Shown in pieces: positions 15,920-24,328 of a DNA stretch of 44,098 nt. The DNA comes from 70-18 sp041691815 (GTDB lineage: Bacteria; Pseudomonadota; Alphaproteobacteria; Acetobacterales; Acetobacteraceae), in assembly GCA_041691815.1 (NCBI GenBank), contig JBEPTZ010000023.1:1-44098 (forward strand), in the 5' to 3' direction. How positions within the stretch are numbered: the first letter of the stretch is position 1; each line of letters starts with the position of its first letter. The notes under the pieces were generated by a model. That model was not told where the DNA came from and made no database searches. It saw only the letters and a program-made list of their open reading frames with translations. The position numbers and the translations under genes are program-made.

Positions 15920-16849
15920 ATGGCGCCTCGGCATGACGGGCTGGAAGCCGCCCTCAGCGGCATTTCCGGCATTCTGGTGACCCCGTTCGACGCAGAAGAT
16001 CGCCTCGCGCCGGCGCGGCTGCGGCCGGTGATCGACCGGGCGATCGCCGCCGGGGTGCATATCCTGGTGGCCAATGGCAACACCAGCGAGTTCTACGGGC
16101 TGAGCACCGCCGAGGCCGAGGCGATGGTGCATGCCGCCGCCGAGCAGATCGATGGCCGGGTGCCGCTGCTGGCCGGGATCGGCCGGGCGCTGCCGGATGC
16201 GCTGGCGCTGGCGCAGGCCTCGGCGGCAGCCGGTGCGGCCGGGCTGATGGTGCATCAGCCGCCCGATCCGTTCGTGGCGCCGCGCGGGGTGGTGGAGTAT
16301 GTGCGCCGGATCGCCGAGGCAGGACGCGGGCTGCCGGTGGTGCTGTATCTGCGCAATGACGGCATCGGGCTCGACGCTATCGCTGATTTGTGTGCGCTGC
16401 CCGAGGTGGTGGGGGTGAAATGGGCGTCGCCGACGCCGCTGCGGCTGGCCGCGGCGATCCGCCGGGCTGATGCGCGCATCACCTGGGTCGGCGGGCTGGC
16501 CGAGACCTGGGCGCCGCCGCTCTGTGCGGTGGGGGCGCGCGGCTTCACCTCCGGGCTGATCAATGTCTGGCCGGCGCATTCGGTGGCGATCCATCGGGCG
16601 CTGGCGGCGGGCGACTATCCCGGCGCGATGGCGCTGATCGCCCAGATGGCGGAGTTCGAGGCGCTGCGTGCCGAGGAGGGCAACGGCACCAACGTCTCGG
16701 TGGTGAAGGCGGCGCTGGCGCTGCTGGGTAATGATTGCGGCCATGTGCGGGCGCCGGGGGCGTGGCCGCTCACCGCAGCACAGCACGGGCGGCTGGTGGC
16801 GCTGCTCGCCGAATGGGGGCTGACCGGGCGGGCCAGGGCCGCGGAGTAA
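15920..16849 (+). CDS. DapA-family (dihydrodipicolinate synthase/KDG dehydratase-like) lyase
   Basis: This is a class I aldolase TIM barrel of 309 residues. Tyr143 (VVLYLRND) and the Schiff-base Lys167 (VVGVKWAS) are present. The loop ANGNTSEFYGLS replaces the GTTGE of true DapA, pointing to the sugar-acid branch, such as 5-dehydro-4-deoxyglucarate dehydratase, rather than lysine synthesis. ATG 15920 has GGAG eight bases upstream; the longer open frame overlaps the GST gene without family similarity. It is followed by a CRYL1-type dehydrogenase and an MFS transporter, supporting a carboxylate or sugar-acid breakdown role. Confidence 0.9.
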   Translation: MAPRHDGLEAALSGISGILVTPFDAEDRLAPARLRPVIDRAIAAGVHILVANGNTSEFYGLSTAEAEAMVHAAAEQIDGRVPLLAGIGRALPDALALAQASAAAGAAGLMVHQPPDPFVAPRGVVEYVRRIAEAGRGLPVVLYLRNDGIGLDAIADLCALPEVVGVKWASPTPLRLAAAIRRADARITWVGGLAETWAPPLCAVGARGFTSGLINVWPAHSVAIHRALAAGDYPGAMALIAQMAEFEALRAEEGNGTNVSVVKAALALLGNDCGHVRAPGAWPLTAAQHGRLVALLAEWGLTGRARAAE

Positions 16850-16912
16850 CCCGGCCGCTGTTGCTCCTGCCTGGCAAGCGGTGCTTGGATCGCCGGGCAA
16901 CAGGAGGAACGC

Positions 16913-17845
16913 ATGGACAAGGTGGCAATCATCGGCGCCGGCTTCATCGGCCGCGCCTGGGCGATCGTGTTCGCGCGGGCCGGCTTCGCGGTGCAGGTCT
17001 GGGACCCGGTGGCCGAGGCGACCGACGCGGCGCGCGGCTTCATTGCCGAGCGGCTGCCGGAACTGCATGAACTTGGGCTGCTGGCCGACCCGCCGGAGCA
17101 GGTGCTGGCGCGCATCACCCCGATGGCCACGCTGGAGGCGGCACTCGCCGGCGTGGTGCATGTGCAGGAGAACGGGCCGGAAGTGGCCGAAACCAAGCGA
17201 GCGCTGTTTGCCCGCATGGACGCGATTGCTGCACCCGAGACCGTGCTGGCCAGTTCGACCTCCGGCATTCCGGCCAGCGCCTTCACCGAGGGGCTGAACG
17301 GCGCCGGGCGCTGCCTGGTGGCGCATCCGGTCAACCCGCCATACTTGGTGCCGGTGGTGGAACTCTGCCCCTCGCCGTGGACCGACGAGGCGGTGGTGGC
17401 GCGCAGCCGGGCGCTGATGCAACGCGCGGGAATGGTGCCGGCCACCGTCAAGCGGGAGATCCCCGGCTTCGTGCTGAACCGGCTGCAGATCGCGCTGGTC
17501 AGCGAGGCGTTCCGGCTGGTGGCGGATAACGTGATCTCGGTGGAGGACCTGGACGCCACCGTGAAACATGGGCTGGGGCTGCGCTGGTCGTTCATGGGGC
17601 CATTCGAGACCATCGACCTTAACGCGCCGGGCGGTGTGGCGGATTACGTGAAGCGCTACGGCGCGCTCTACGAGGAGGTGCAGAACGAGCAGAACACCAT
17701 CGTGCTGACCGACGAGATCGTCGAGGATATCGAGGAGGCGCGCCGCCGAAAGCTGCCGGAGGCGCAGTTGCAGGCGCGCGGGGCGTGGCGGGATCGGCGG
17801 CTGATGGCGCTGCTGGCGCACAAGAAGGCGCAACCGGATTCCTGA
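16913..17845 (+). CDS. 3-hydroxyacyl-CoA dehydrogenase family protein, CRYL1/gulonate dehydrogenase-like
   Basis: This is an NAD-dependent dehydrogenase of 310 residues. It starts VAIIGAGFIGRAWAIVFARAG (Rossmann motif), contains ASSTSGIP, and has HPVNPPYLVPVVEL with the catalytic His, then the C-terminal helical domain GFVLNRLQIALVSEA. The HPVNPPYLVP form is typical of lambda-crystallin/L-gulonate 3-dehydrogenase and L-carnitine dehydrogenase rather than fatty-acid oxidation enzymes. AGGAGG precedes ATG 16913. In this operon it probably oxidises a hydroxyacid. The MFS gene follows closely. Confidence 0.92.
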   Translation: MDKVAIIGAGFIGRAWAIVFARAGFAVQVWDPVAEATDAARGFIAERLPELHELGLLADPPEQVLARITPMATLEAALAGVVHVQENGPEVAETKRALFARMDAIAAPETVLASSTSGIPASAFTEGLNGAGRCLVAHPVNPPYLVPVVELCPSPWTDEAVVARSRALMQRAGMVPATVKREIPGFVLNRLQIALVSEAFRLVADNVISVEDLDATVKHGLGLRWSFMGPFETIDLNAPGGVADYVKRYGALYEEVQNEQNTIVLTDEIVEDIEEARRRKLPEAQLQARGAWRDRRLMALLAHKKAQPDS

Positions 17846-17879
17846 CGCTGCCACCGGCGAACTGCGCGCGGGCTGGCCG

Positions 17880-19046
17880 GTGGTGCTGGCCTGCTTCTGC
17901 ATGGCGGTGTTCGCCTGGGGGTTCGGGTTCTACGGCGTCTCGGTCTATGTCGCCGAACTGCACGCCACGCGCGGCTGGTCGGCCAGCCTGATCTCGGCGG
18001 CGACCATGCTGTACTACCTCGGCAGCGCGCTGCTGCTGACCCGGGTGCCGGGGTGGATCGATCTGCTGGGGCCGCGCGCGGTGCTGCTGGGCGGCGGTGC
18101 GGCGCTGCTGCTGGGGGCGAGCGGCATCGCGCTGGCCGCGCAACCGTGGCAGATGTTCGCCGGTTTCCTGCTGATGGGGCTGGGCTGGGCCTGCACCTCC
18201 ACCGCCGCGGTGGTGGGCACCTTGGCGCTGTGGTTCGAGCATCGGCGCGGGCTGGCGATCAACCTGGCGCTGAACGGGGCCAGCGCCGGCGGCTTCACCA
18301 TCGCGCCGGCGCTGGTCTGGCTGGCGCACAACTACGGGCTGTCGGTGGCGGTGCCCGGCCTGGGCGTGCTGCTGCTGGTGCTGCTGGTGCCGCTGGTTGT
18401 GTTGGCCAGCCTGCGGCCGCGGTTGCCGCACGTGGCACGGCATGTTGGCGCCCGGCCCGCGGCGGGGCGGGCGCAGGCGTTGCGCGACCCGCATTTCTGG
18501 TCGGTGGCGGCGCCGTTTGGCCTGGCGATCGCTGCCCAGGTGGGATTGATCGTGCATCAGGTCAATTTCCTGCTGCCGCATCTGGGCGCCGAGGGGGCGG
18601 GCTTCGCGGTCGGCCTCACATCGCTCTGCGCGGTGATCGGGCGGCTGGGGCTGGGGGCGGTGGTCGATCGGGTGGACCAGCGGCGGGCGGCGGCGCTGGG
18701 CATGGCGGTGCAGGTGGTGGGCGAACTGCTGATGCTGAGCCTGCCGGGGGTGCCGGGCGCGCTGTATCTGGGCTGCGTCTGCTTCGGGCTGTCGGTGGGC
18801 AACACCATCACGTTGCCCTCGGTGATCATCCAGCGCGAATTCCCGGCCGCCAGCTTCGGGCTGCTGGTGGGACTGGCGACCGCCAGCGGGCAGTTGTTCT
18901 ACGCCTTCGCGCCGGCGCTGATGGGCGCGGCGCATGACCTCTCCGGCGGCTACACCGTGCCGCTGGCGGGATGCGCGGTGCTGGAGGTGGTGGGGGCGGT
19001 GATGCTGCTGACGTGGCGCGGGGAGAAAGGAAGGGTTCTTTTTTGA
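17880..19046 (+). CDS. MFS transporter
   Basis: This is a major facilitator protein of about 388 residues with some twelve hydrophobic segments. It resembles the monocarboxylate/oxalate-formate branch (FGFYGVSVYVAELHATRGWSA, NLALNGASAGGF). Given its operon partners it probably imports the acid they degrade. The start is uncertain: GTG 17880 is used, but the frame is open upstream into the preceding gene. The stop TGA at 19044-19046 lies in the loop of the first hairpin of a dispersed element, so the last few residues (RVLF) are encoded by the element. Confidence 0.88.
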   Translation: MVLACFCMAVFAWGFGFYGVSVYVAELHATRGWSASLISAATMLYYLGSALLLTRVPGWIDLLGPRAVLLGGGAALLLGASGIALAAQPWQMFAGFLLMGLGWACTSTAAVVGTLALWFEHRRGLAINLALNGASAGGFTIAPALVWLAHNYGLSVAVPGLGVLLLVLLVPLVVLASLRPRLPHVARHVGARPAAGRAQALRDPHFWSVAAPFGLAIAAQVGLIVHQVNFLLPHLGAEGAGFAVGLTSLCAVIGRLGLGAVVDRVDQRRAAALGMAVQVVGELLMLSLPGVPGALYLGCVCFGLSVGNTITLPSVIIQREFPAASFGLLVGLATASGQLFYAFAPALMGAAHDLSGGYTVPLAGCAVLEVVGAVMLLTWRGEKGRVLF

Positions 19047-19158
19047 AAAAAAGAACCAAAAAACTTTTATCCGCCTTGCAACGGCGGAGTGGCGGAGATT
19101 CCGTACACTCCAATGGATGAAGTTTTTTTGCTTCTTTGTTTTCAAACAAAGAAGACTT
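19031..19158 (+). repeat. Dispersed two-hairpin terminator-like element, copy 1
   Basis: Order: hairpin A (GGTTCTTTTTT at 19034-19044 pairing with AAAAAAGAACC at 19047-19057), an A-tract and CTTTTATCC, a GC-rich core with CCGCC/GGCGG stem, then GGATGAAG and T7, then hairpin B (CTTCTTTGTTT at 19131-19141 pairing with AAACAAAGAAG at 19144-19154, loop TC). The A-tract side and T-tract side are inverted repeats, so transcripts from either direction end in a U-run after a stem. It lies between the convergent MFS and FMN-reductase genes. Confidence 0.85.
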
Positions 19159-19161
19159 CGC

Positions 19162-19723
19162 TTACTTCCTGAGCAGCTTCGTCCAATCCGCCAGCGCGAT
19201 GAGCAGCTTGCCGATATGCTCCCTGGTGGCTTCGTCGGTAAGCCTGCCGTCGGCGCTGAAGCGCTGGGCCGCATTGGTGATCGTCACCTGCGGTCTTTGC
19301 ATGGTCTGGGCGCCGACGTTGCGCAGCACCTCGCCGCAGATGCTGCTGTGCCCGCACGGTGCCATAGGTGCCCGGGCTCGCCCCCATGATGGCGACCGGC
19401 TTGGCCCCGAACGATCCCTGCGGTTCGCGGCTGACCCAGTCCAGCGCGTTCTTCAGCAGCCCGGGCAGTGAGGTGTTGTATTCCGGTGTCACGATCAGCA
19501 GCGCGTCGGCGGCGCGGATTTTCTCACCCAGCGCCTTGACCGGCGCGGGGATGCCGGACTCGTCCTCAAGGTCGCCGTAGTAGAATGGAATGTCGCGATA
19601 GTCGTGGCTCTCGATCAGCATGCCAGGCGGCGTCAGTTCGATCGCGGCACGCAATGCCATGCCGTTGTAGCCGGCCCTGCGGAAGCTGCCGACCAGCCCG
19701 AGGACCTTGATGGTGTCGCTCAT
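19162..19723 (-). pseudogene. NADPH-dependent FMN reductase, frameshifted
   Basis: The 5' part from ATG 19723 reads as a flavodoxin-like FMN reductase: VLGLVGSFRRAGYNGMALRAA (phosphate loop), ALLIVTPEYNTSLPGLLKNALDW and PVAIMGASPGTYGTVRAQQHLR. After that the frame goes out of register. The expected continuation, VLRNVGAQTMQRPQVTITNA to LIALADWTKLLRK, is intact one frame over and stops at 19162. The break is near 19333-19337, explained by one extra base in a CG-rich run. Either a recent inactivating indel or a sequence error fits. Repaired, the protein would be about 187 residues, normal for the family. GAGG precedes the ATG. Confidence 0.85.
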
Positions 19724-19753
19724 GAATTCCTCATCGTATTGCGGTGGCATGCT

Positions 19754-21001
19754 TTACCCGGGCACCAGGAAATCCGCCAGGGTGAGGGCGACGACCAGGG
19801 TGGCGCGGTGCAGTTCCTCCAGCGGTACCCGCTCGTCGGCGCGATGCGCGTTGGCCTCCTCGATGCTGCGGGGACCGGCGCCGTAGAGCACGATCGGCAC
19901 CCCGGCGGCGGCGTAGTGACGGGCATCGGTGTAGAGCGGCACGCCACCGGCGGAGACCGTCTCGCCCATCTCCCGGCTGGCATGGGCGCAGAGCAGCGCG
20001 GTGAGGTCGGCGGCCTTCGGGTTGGGGGTGAGCGGGGTGGCCAGCAGGATGCGGCGGACCGCGACGCCGGCGGGGTAGGGTGCTGCGGCAGCGGCAATCA
20101 GCGCGCGCAGTTCGGCCTCCACCGCCTCCGGCTGTTCCTCCGGCACGATGCGGCGGTCCATGCGGAAGGTCACGCGGTCGGGCACCACGTTGGTATTGAT
20201 GCCGCCGGCGATCAGCCCGACCGTGAGCTGCGGCGCGCCGATGCCGGGCACCGCGGAGACGCGGGCGGCGAGCGCCGGCCGCCAGGCGTAGAGGGCGGCA
20301 AGGATGGCACTGGCGGTCTCCAACGCGTCCACCCCGCTGGAGGGGCGGGCGGCGTGGGCGGAGCGGCCGGTGACCTCGACCTCCAGGTGCAGGCAGCCGT
20401 TATGCGCCTCCACCACCTGGTAGGAGAATCCGGCGCCGAGGGCGAAATCCGGCTTGCTGATGCCCTCGGCGAGCAGCCAGGCCGGGCCAATCTCGCCGCC
20501 GGTCTCCTCGTCGTAGGTGATGTGCAGTTCCACCGTGCCGTGCTGCAATCCGCCCGCCTCCAGCGCCTTCAGGGCGTAGGCGTAGCTGGCGATGTCGGAT
20601 TTGGAGACCGCGGCGCCGCGGCCATACATCCAGCCCCCACTTTTACCGGATGGGCGGATTTCGGCGCCGTAGGGATCGGCGGTCCACCCCTCGCCGGGCG
20701 GCACCACGTCGCCGTGGGCGTTGAGCGCCACCACCGGGCCGGGCCCGAAGCGGCGGCGCACCACAAGGTTGGTGGCGGCGATCATGCCATGCGCGTGGGT
20801 CAGCGCCTGCGGCACCGGATGCCGCTCGACGGTGAAGCCGAGGGCCTCCAGCGCTTCGGCGGTGCGGGCGGCGTGCAGCGCGCAATCACCCGGCGGATTG
20901 TCGCTGGGGGTGCGCACCAGCGCGGCCAGCAATGCGACCTGAGCGGCCCGTTCCCGCACCAGGAAGGTGCGAATCGCGGCGTGGGCGGCGGTGGACGGCA
21001 T
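19754..21001 (-). CDS. M20-family metallopeptidase/deacylase (ArgE-DapE type)
   Basis: This is a 415-residue zinc hydrolase of the M20/ArgE-DapE-ACY1 family. His96 and Asp98 are in LNAHGDVVPPGEGW, Asp136 in RGAAVSKSD, Glu165-Glu166 in YDEETGGE, and a later TDARHY supplies another ligand region. The dimerisation domain (GRSAHAARPSSGVDAL) sits in the middle. It removes an acyl or aminoacyl group from a small substrate; which one is unclear. An upstream in-frame extension lacks family similarity, so ATG 21001 (MPSTAAH) is used. The FMN-reductase start is 30 bases downstream on the same strand, so the two may be co-transcribed. Confidence 0.9.
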   Translation of the reverse strand: MPSTAAHAAIRTFLVRERAAQVALLAALVRTPSDNPPGDCALHAARTAEALEALGFTVERHPVPQALTHAHGMIAATNLVVRRRFGPGPVVALNAHGDVVPPGEGWTADPYGAEIRPSGKSGGWMYGRGAAVSKSDIASYAYALKALEAGGLQHGTVELHITYDEETGGEIGPAWLLAEGISKPDFALGAGFSYQVVEAHNGCLHLEVEVTGRSAHAARPSSGVDALETASAILAALYAWRPALAARVSAVPGIGAPQLTVGLIAGGINTNVVPDRVTFRMDRRIVPEEQPEAVEAELRALIAAAAAPYPAGVAVRRILLATPLTPNPKAADLTALLCAHASREMGETVSAGGVPLYTDARHYAAAGVPIVLYGAGPRSIEEANAHRADERVPLEELHRATLVVALTLADFLVPG

Positions 21002-21099
21002 CGGCGGGCTCCATCTTGGCCGGGGCAGCTTGCGCTGCGGTGATGGCCGATCCGGCCGCCGCAGGCAAGCGCCCGCCGCATCGGAAGCAACGGATTGCG

Positions 21100-21909
21100 A
21101 TGGGAGATGCAGTCGGTGGCCGAAACATGCCACCATGGGGGGAACGCCCGGCTGGCGTGCCGGGCCGCGAGGGAGGGGCCGTTCCGTTGCCAGGCTTCGC
21201 CGACCAGGATGTGATCCTGCTGGAGGACGACGACGAGTTCGCCGTCGAACTATGTGACTATCTGGGCCGGCACGGTTTCTCCGCGGTGCAGGTGCGCAGC
21301 GTGGAGGCGCTGTTGCGCCGGATTGCCGAGGGGCGGGTAGAGGCGGTGATCCTCGACCAGTTCATCGCCACCACCGACATCATCCTGTCGCTGGGCGAGA
21401 TCCGGCGCGCCTATGCCGGCGGGCTGGTGTTCCTCACCGGCAACGAGGAACTGGCCGACCGGGTGATGGGGCTGGAGATGGGCGCTGATGATTTCATCTC
21501 CAAGCTGGCGCCGCCGCGCGAGATCGTGGCGCGACTGCGCTCGGTGATCCGCCGCTCGGCCGACCGGCTGCGGGCCCGCGCCGCCGGCGCGCGCGGCGGC
21601 GGCTGGGTGATTGACCGGCAGCGGCGGCAATTGTTTCAGCCGGATGGGGGCGTGGTGCACCTGACCGCGCACGAGTTCGAACTGCTGGTGGTGCTACAGG
21701 CGCATGTCGGCGCCGTGGTGTCACGCGATGCGTTGTCCGAGGAGGTATTGCGGCGGCCGTACGCGGTGACCGACCGCTCGGTGGACAACCTGGTGCTGCG
21801 GCTGCGCAAGCAACTCGCCGCGCATGGCGCCAGCGACGAGTTGATCAAATCGGTGCGCGGCGCCGGCTATGTGTTCATCGGCTTTCCCGAGCCGCCAGCG
21901 GAGCCGTAA
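21100..21909 (+). CDS. OmpR/PhoB-family response regulator
   Basis: This two-domain regulator has about 269 residues. The receiver has the acidic pocket VILLEDDDEF, the phospho-acceptor Asp in AVILDQF, Thr in VFLTGNEE and Lys in ISKLAPPRE. The C-terminal winged helix has LTAHEFELLVVL, VSRDALSEEVL, VDNLVLRLRKQL and SVRGAGYVF. No histidine kinase gene is adjacent, so it is an orphan here. The start is uncertain: ATG 21100, ATG 21127 or TTG 21187 are possible, and the last follows GGGAGG at a workable distance. It diverges from the M20 gene and converges with the HtrA-like gene. Confidence 0.9.
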   Translation: MGDAVGGRNMPPWGERPAGVPGREGGAVPLPGFADQDVILLEDDDEFAVELCDYLGRHGFSAVQVRSVEALLRRIAEGRVEAVILDQFIATTDIILSLGEIRRAYAGGLVFLTGNEELADRVMGLEMGADDFISKLAPPREIVARLRSVIRRSADRLRARAAGARGGGWVIDRQRRQLFQPDGGVVHLTAHEFELLVVLQAHVGAVVSRDALSEEVLRRPYAVTDRSVDNLVLRLRKQLAAHGASDELIKSVRGAGYVFIGFPEPPAEP

Positions 21910-21921
21910 GCCCCGCTCGAC

Positions 21922-22893
21922 TCAGTGTAGCCTGGGCGTGCGCAGGAAGCTGCTGCGGTCCGCCGAGGTGACGCGCACTGTGACCTTGCTGCCGTCACGG
22001 TCCAGCCGCAGCGTCACCGGGCTGCCGGCCGGGCCACTGGCCCACAGCCGGCGCCACAGCGCCGCGAGGTCGCCGACCTTCTCGTCGTCGAGTTCCAGGA
22101 TGCGGTCGCCCTGCCGCACGCCGGCCTCGGCGGCCGGGCCGTGTTCGGCGAGCCCGCCGACCACCAGTGTGCCGTCATTTTCCATGGCGTAGAGCCCGAG
22201 CCAGGGGCGCGGCGGCTGGGCGGCGCGGCCGCGGGTCAGCAGGTCATCCAGCACCGGGCGCAGGCAGGCCACCGGCACCACCATGTTCATGTCGGTACGC
22301 TTCTTGCCGTGGCCCTGCTGCAGGATCAGCGAGCCGGTGCCGAGCAGGCGGCCGTCCTTGCCGATCAGCGCCGAACCGCTCCAGAACGGATGCGCCGGGG
22401 CGGTGAAGATCGCGTTGTCGAGCAGGTATTCCCAGTAGCCGGCGAATTCCTGCCGGCCGACCACCCGGGTTTCGATGGCGTGATGCCGCCCGCCACCGGC
22501 GGCCAGGATGGCGTCGGCGCCGACCTGCAGCCCATCCGAATCGCCCAGCTCCAGCGCCGGCAGCCCGAGTTGCCCCAGCGCCTGCACCAGGCCGAAGCCG
22601 CTGCCCTGGTCGAACGCCAGCGCGTGGCCGGGCACCGCGCGGCCGTCATGGGTGATCAGCCAGACCTGCTCCGCCTCGGTGACCAGATAGCCGATGGTCA
22701 GCACCAGCCCGTCCTCGCGGATCACCACGCCGTTGCCAGTGCGCTCGGTGCCCAGCGTGGTGGCGGTGAAGGCGTCGGCCGGCACATGGGTGCGCACGCC
22801 GACCACGGCGCGCAGCGCCGTCTCCAGGTCAAAATCGTAATCCTTGGGGTCCGGCTGCAGATTCGGCGGGATATCCCATTCCTGGGTGGGCAT
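21922..22893 (-). CDS. HtrA/S1C-like protein with PDZ domain, catalytic triad degenerate
   Basis: The 323-residue protein has a trypsin-like S1C fold and a C-terminal PDZ domain (LGLYAMENDGTLVVGGLAEHGPAAEAGVRQGDRILELDD). Family landmarks are recognisable, but the catalytic His position is Tyr69 in LVLTIGYLV and the Asp position is Gly99 in GSGFGLVQ. Ser172 in FWSGSAL keeps the nucleophile. It is therefore probably not a protease and may bind peptides or act as a scaffold. There is no signal peptide from ATG 22893, unlike periplasmic DegP. It follows the class III aminotransferase gene by about 80 bases. Confidence 0.83.
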   Translation of the reverse strand: MPTQEWDIPPNLQPDPKDYDFDLETALRAVVGVRTHVPADAFTATTLGTERTGNGVVIREDGLVLTIGYLVTEAEQVWLITHDGRAVPGHALAFDQGSGFGLVQALGQLGLPALELGDSDGLQVGADAILAAGGGRHHAIETRVVGRQEFAGYWEYLLDNAIFTAPAHPFWSGSALIGKDGRLLGTGSLILQQGHGKKRTDMNMVVPVACLRPVLDDLLTRGRAAQPPRPWLGLYAMENDGTLVVGGLAEHGPAAEAGVRQGDRILELDDEKVGDLAALWRRLWASGPAGSPVTLRLDRDGSKVTVRVTSADRSSFLRTPRLH

Positions 22894-22974
22894 CGGGTGC
22901 GGTCCTGGTTCAGCTGTCGCCAATATTGGCCGTTCCACCCGCGACGGCAACCTTCGCGGGCGCTGCGGCCGGCG

Positions 22975-24291
22975 TCAGATCTCGCGCAGCGCCAGCTCGA
23001 CAGCCTCCAGGGTCGCATCCACCACCGCGTCGTCGTGTTCGGTGGACATGAACCAGGCGCCACGCTCCAGCGCCCGCACGCCGTGGCGCAGCAGTGCCGT
23101 GGTGAAAGCGACGTAGCGTGGCCGGTCGAAGCTGGCCATGCCCTTCCAGTTCTGCGCCGGCGTGGTCATGCCGAGGCCGACATGGAAGATGGTCGGGCGG
23201 CCGGCGACCACGGCCGGGATGCCGGCGGCGGCGAACCGGGCGCGCATGCCCTCCATCAGCCTGGTGCCGCAGCGGTTGAGCGCTTCGAACGTGGCCGGAT
23301 CGCGCAGCCGGCGCAGCGTGGCGACGGTGGCCGCCATGGTCACCGCCTGGCCATTATAGGTGCCGCCATGCATCACGCCGTGCGCCAGCTGGTCGAGCAA
23401 CGCGGCCTTGCCGGCGATGGCGGCCACCGGAAAGCCGTTGGCGATCGCCTTGGCGAAGGTGGCGAGGTCGGGCGTCACCCCGAACAACTGCTGCGCCCCG
23501 CCCGGTGCCACGCGAAACCCGGTCACCACCTCGTCGAACACCAGCACCGTGCCGGCGGCGGTGCAGGCCTCGCGCACCCCCTCCAGATAGCCGGGCAGCG
23601 GGTGGATGCCGCCCTGGTTGCACATCATCGGCTCCATGATCACCATCGCCACGTCGCTTTGCGCTAGCCGGGTACGCACCGCCTCCAGGTCGTTCCACTC
23701 CAGCACGTCGAGCGCGATGCCGGCGTCGAGCACCTGGCCGCGGCTGCCGGGAACCGGCGCGGTGGCATCGGCTGGCGGGGTGGTGGACCACAGCACGTTG
23801 TCGAACCAGCCGTGGTAGTGGCCGGCGAATTTCACCACCGTCCGCCGCCCGGTAGCGGCCCTGGCGATGCGCAATGCGGCCTGCACCGCCTCGCTGCCCG
23901 AGGAGGCGAAGCGCAGCCGCTCGGCACAGGGCACCATCTCGCAGACCAGCCGCGCCGCCTCGGCCTCCAGCGCGCTCTGGCCGCCGTAGAGGATGCCTTT
24001 TGGCAGTTGCGCCTGGGCGGCGGCGATCACGTCCGGGGGCGTGTGGCCGAGGATCATCGGACCCATGCCGAGATAGTAGTCGATCAGCCGGTTGCCGTCG
24101 GCGTCGATCAGGTAGGCGCCATCGGCGCGGTCGAACACCAGCGGCGTCGGCGAGATGCCGAGCCGGAAATTGCTGGACACGCCGCCTGCCAGGTACTGCG
24201 CCGCCTCGGCCAGCCGGCGGCGGGATTCGTCGAATTCCAGCGCGCGCTCCGGCAGGGCGTTGCGCCGGTCCTGCGTGGGGGCATTGGTCAT
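22975..24291 (-). CDS. Class III PLP aminotransferase, HemL-like
   Basis: This is a 438-residue fold-type I aminotransferase of the glutamate-1-semialdehyde aminomutase-like group. Signatures are YLAGGVSSNFR, DADGNRLIDYYLGMGPMILGH, the PLP phosphate loop ASSGSEAVQAALRIARA, HYHGWFD, VLVFDEVVTGFR, and the PLP lysine in TFAKAIANGFPVAAI. HGGTYNGQ follows. The location beside an aldolase and an IolE-like dehydratase suggests a catabolic amine or amino-sugar role rather than tetrapyrrole synthesis. ATG 24291 starts 37 bases after the iolE-like stop. Confidence 0.9.
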   Translation of the reverse strand: MTNAPTQDRRNALPERALEFDESRRRLAEAAQYLAGGVSSNFRLGISPTPLVFDRADGAYLIDADGNRLIDYYLGMGPMILGHTPPDVIAAAQAQLPKGILYGGQSALEAEAARLVCEMVPCAERLRFASSGSEAVQAALRIARAATGRRTVVKFAGHYHGWFDNVLWSTTPPADATAPVPGSRGQVLDAGIALDVLEWNDLEAVRTRLAQSDVAMVIMEPMMCNQGGIHPLPGYLEGVREACTAAGTVLVFDEVVTGFRVAPGGAQQLFGVTPDLATFAKAIANGFPVAAIAGKAALLDQLAHGVMHGGTYNGQAVTMAATVATLRRLRDPATFEALNRCGTRLMEGMRARFAAAGIPAVVAGRPTIFHVGLGMTTPAQNWKGMASFDRPRYVAFTTALLRHGVRALERGAWFMSTEHDDAVVDATLEAVELALREI

Positions 24292-24328
24292 CGCGATCTC
24301 CTTCGGTCGTGCGGTCGGGCGTGCCGCG

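Noticed and set aside
21100..21909. Response regulator at 21100 and receiver at 26223 as a two-component pair
   Set aside because: Neither has an adjacent kinase, and they are separated by unrelated catabolic genes; a link would be guesswork.
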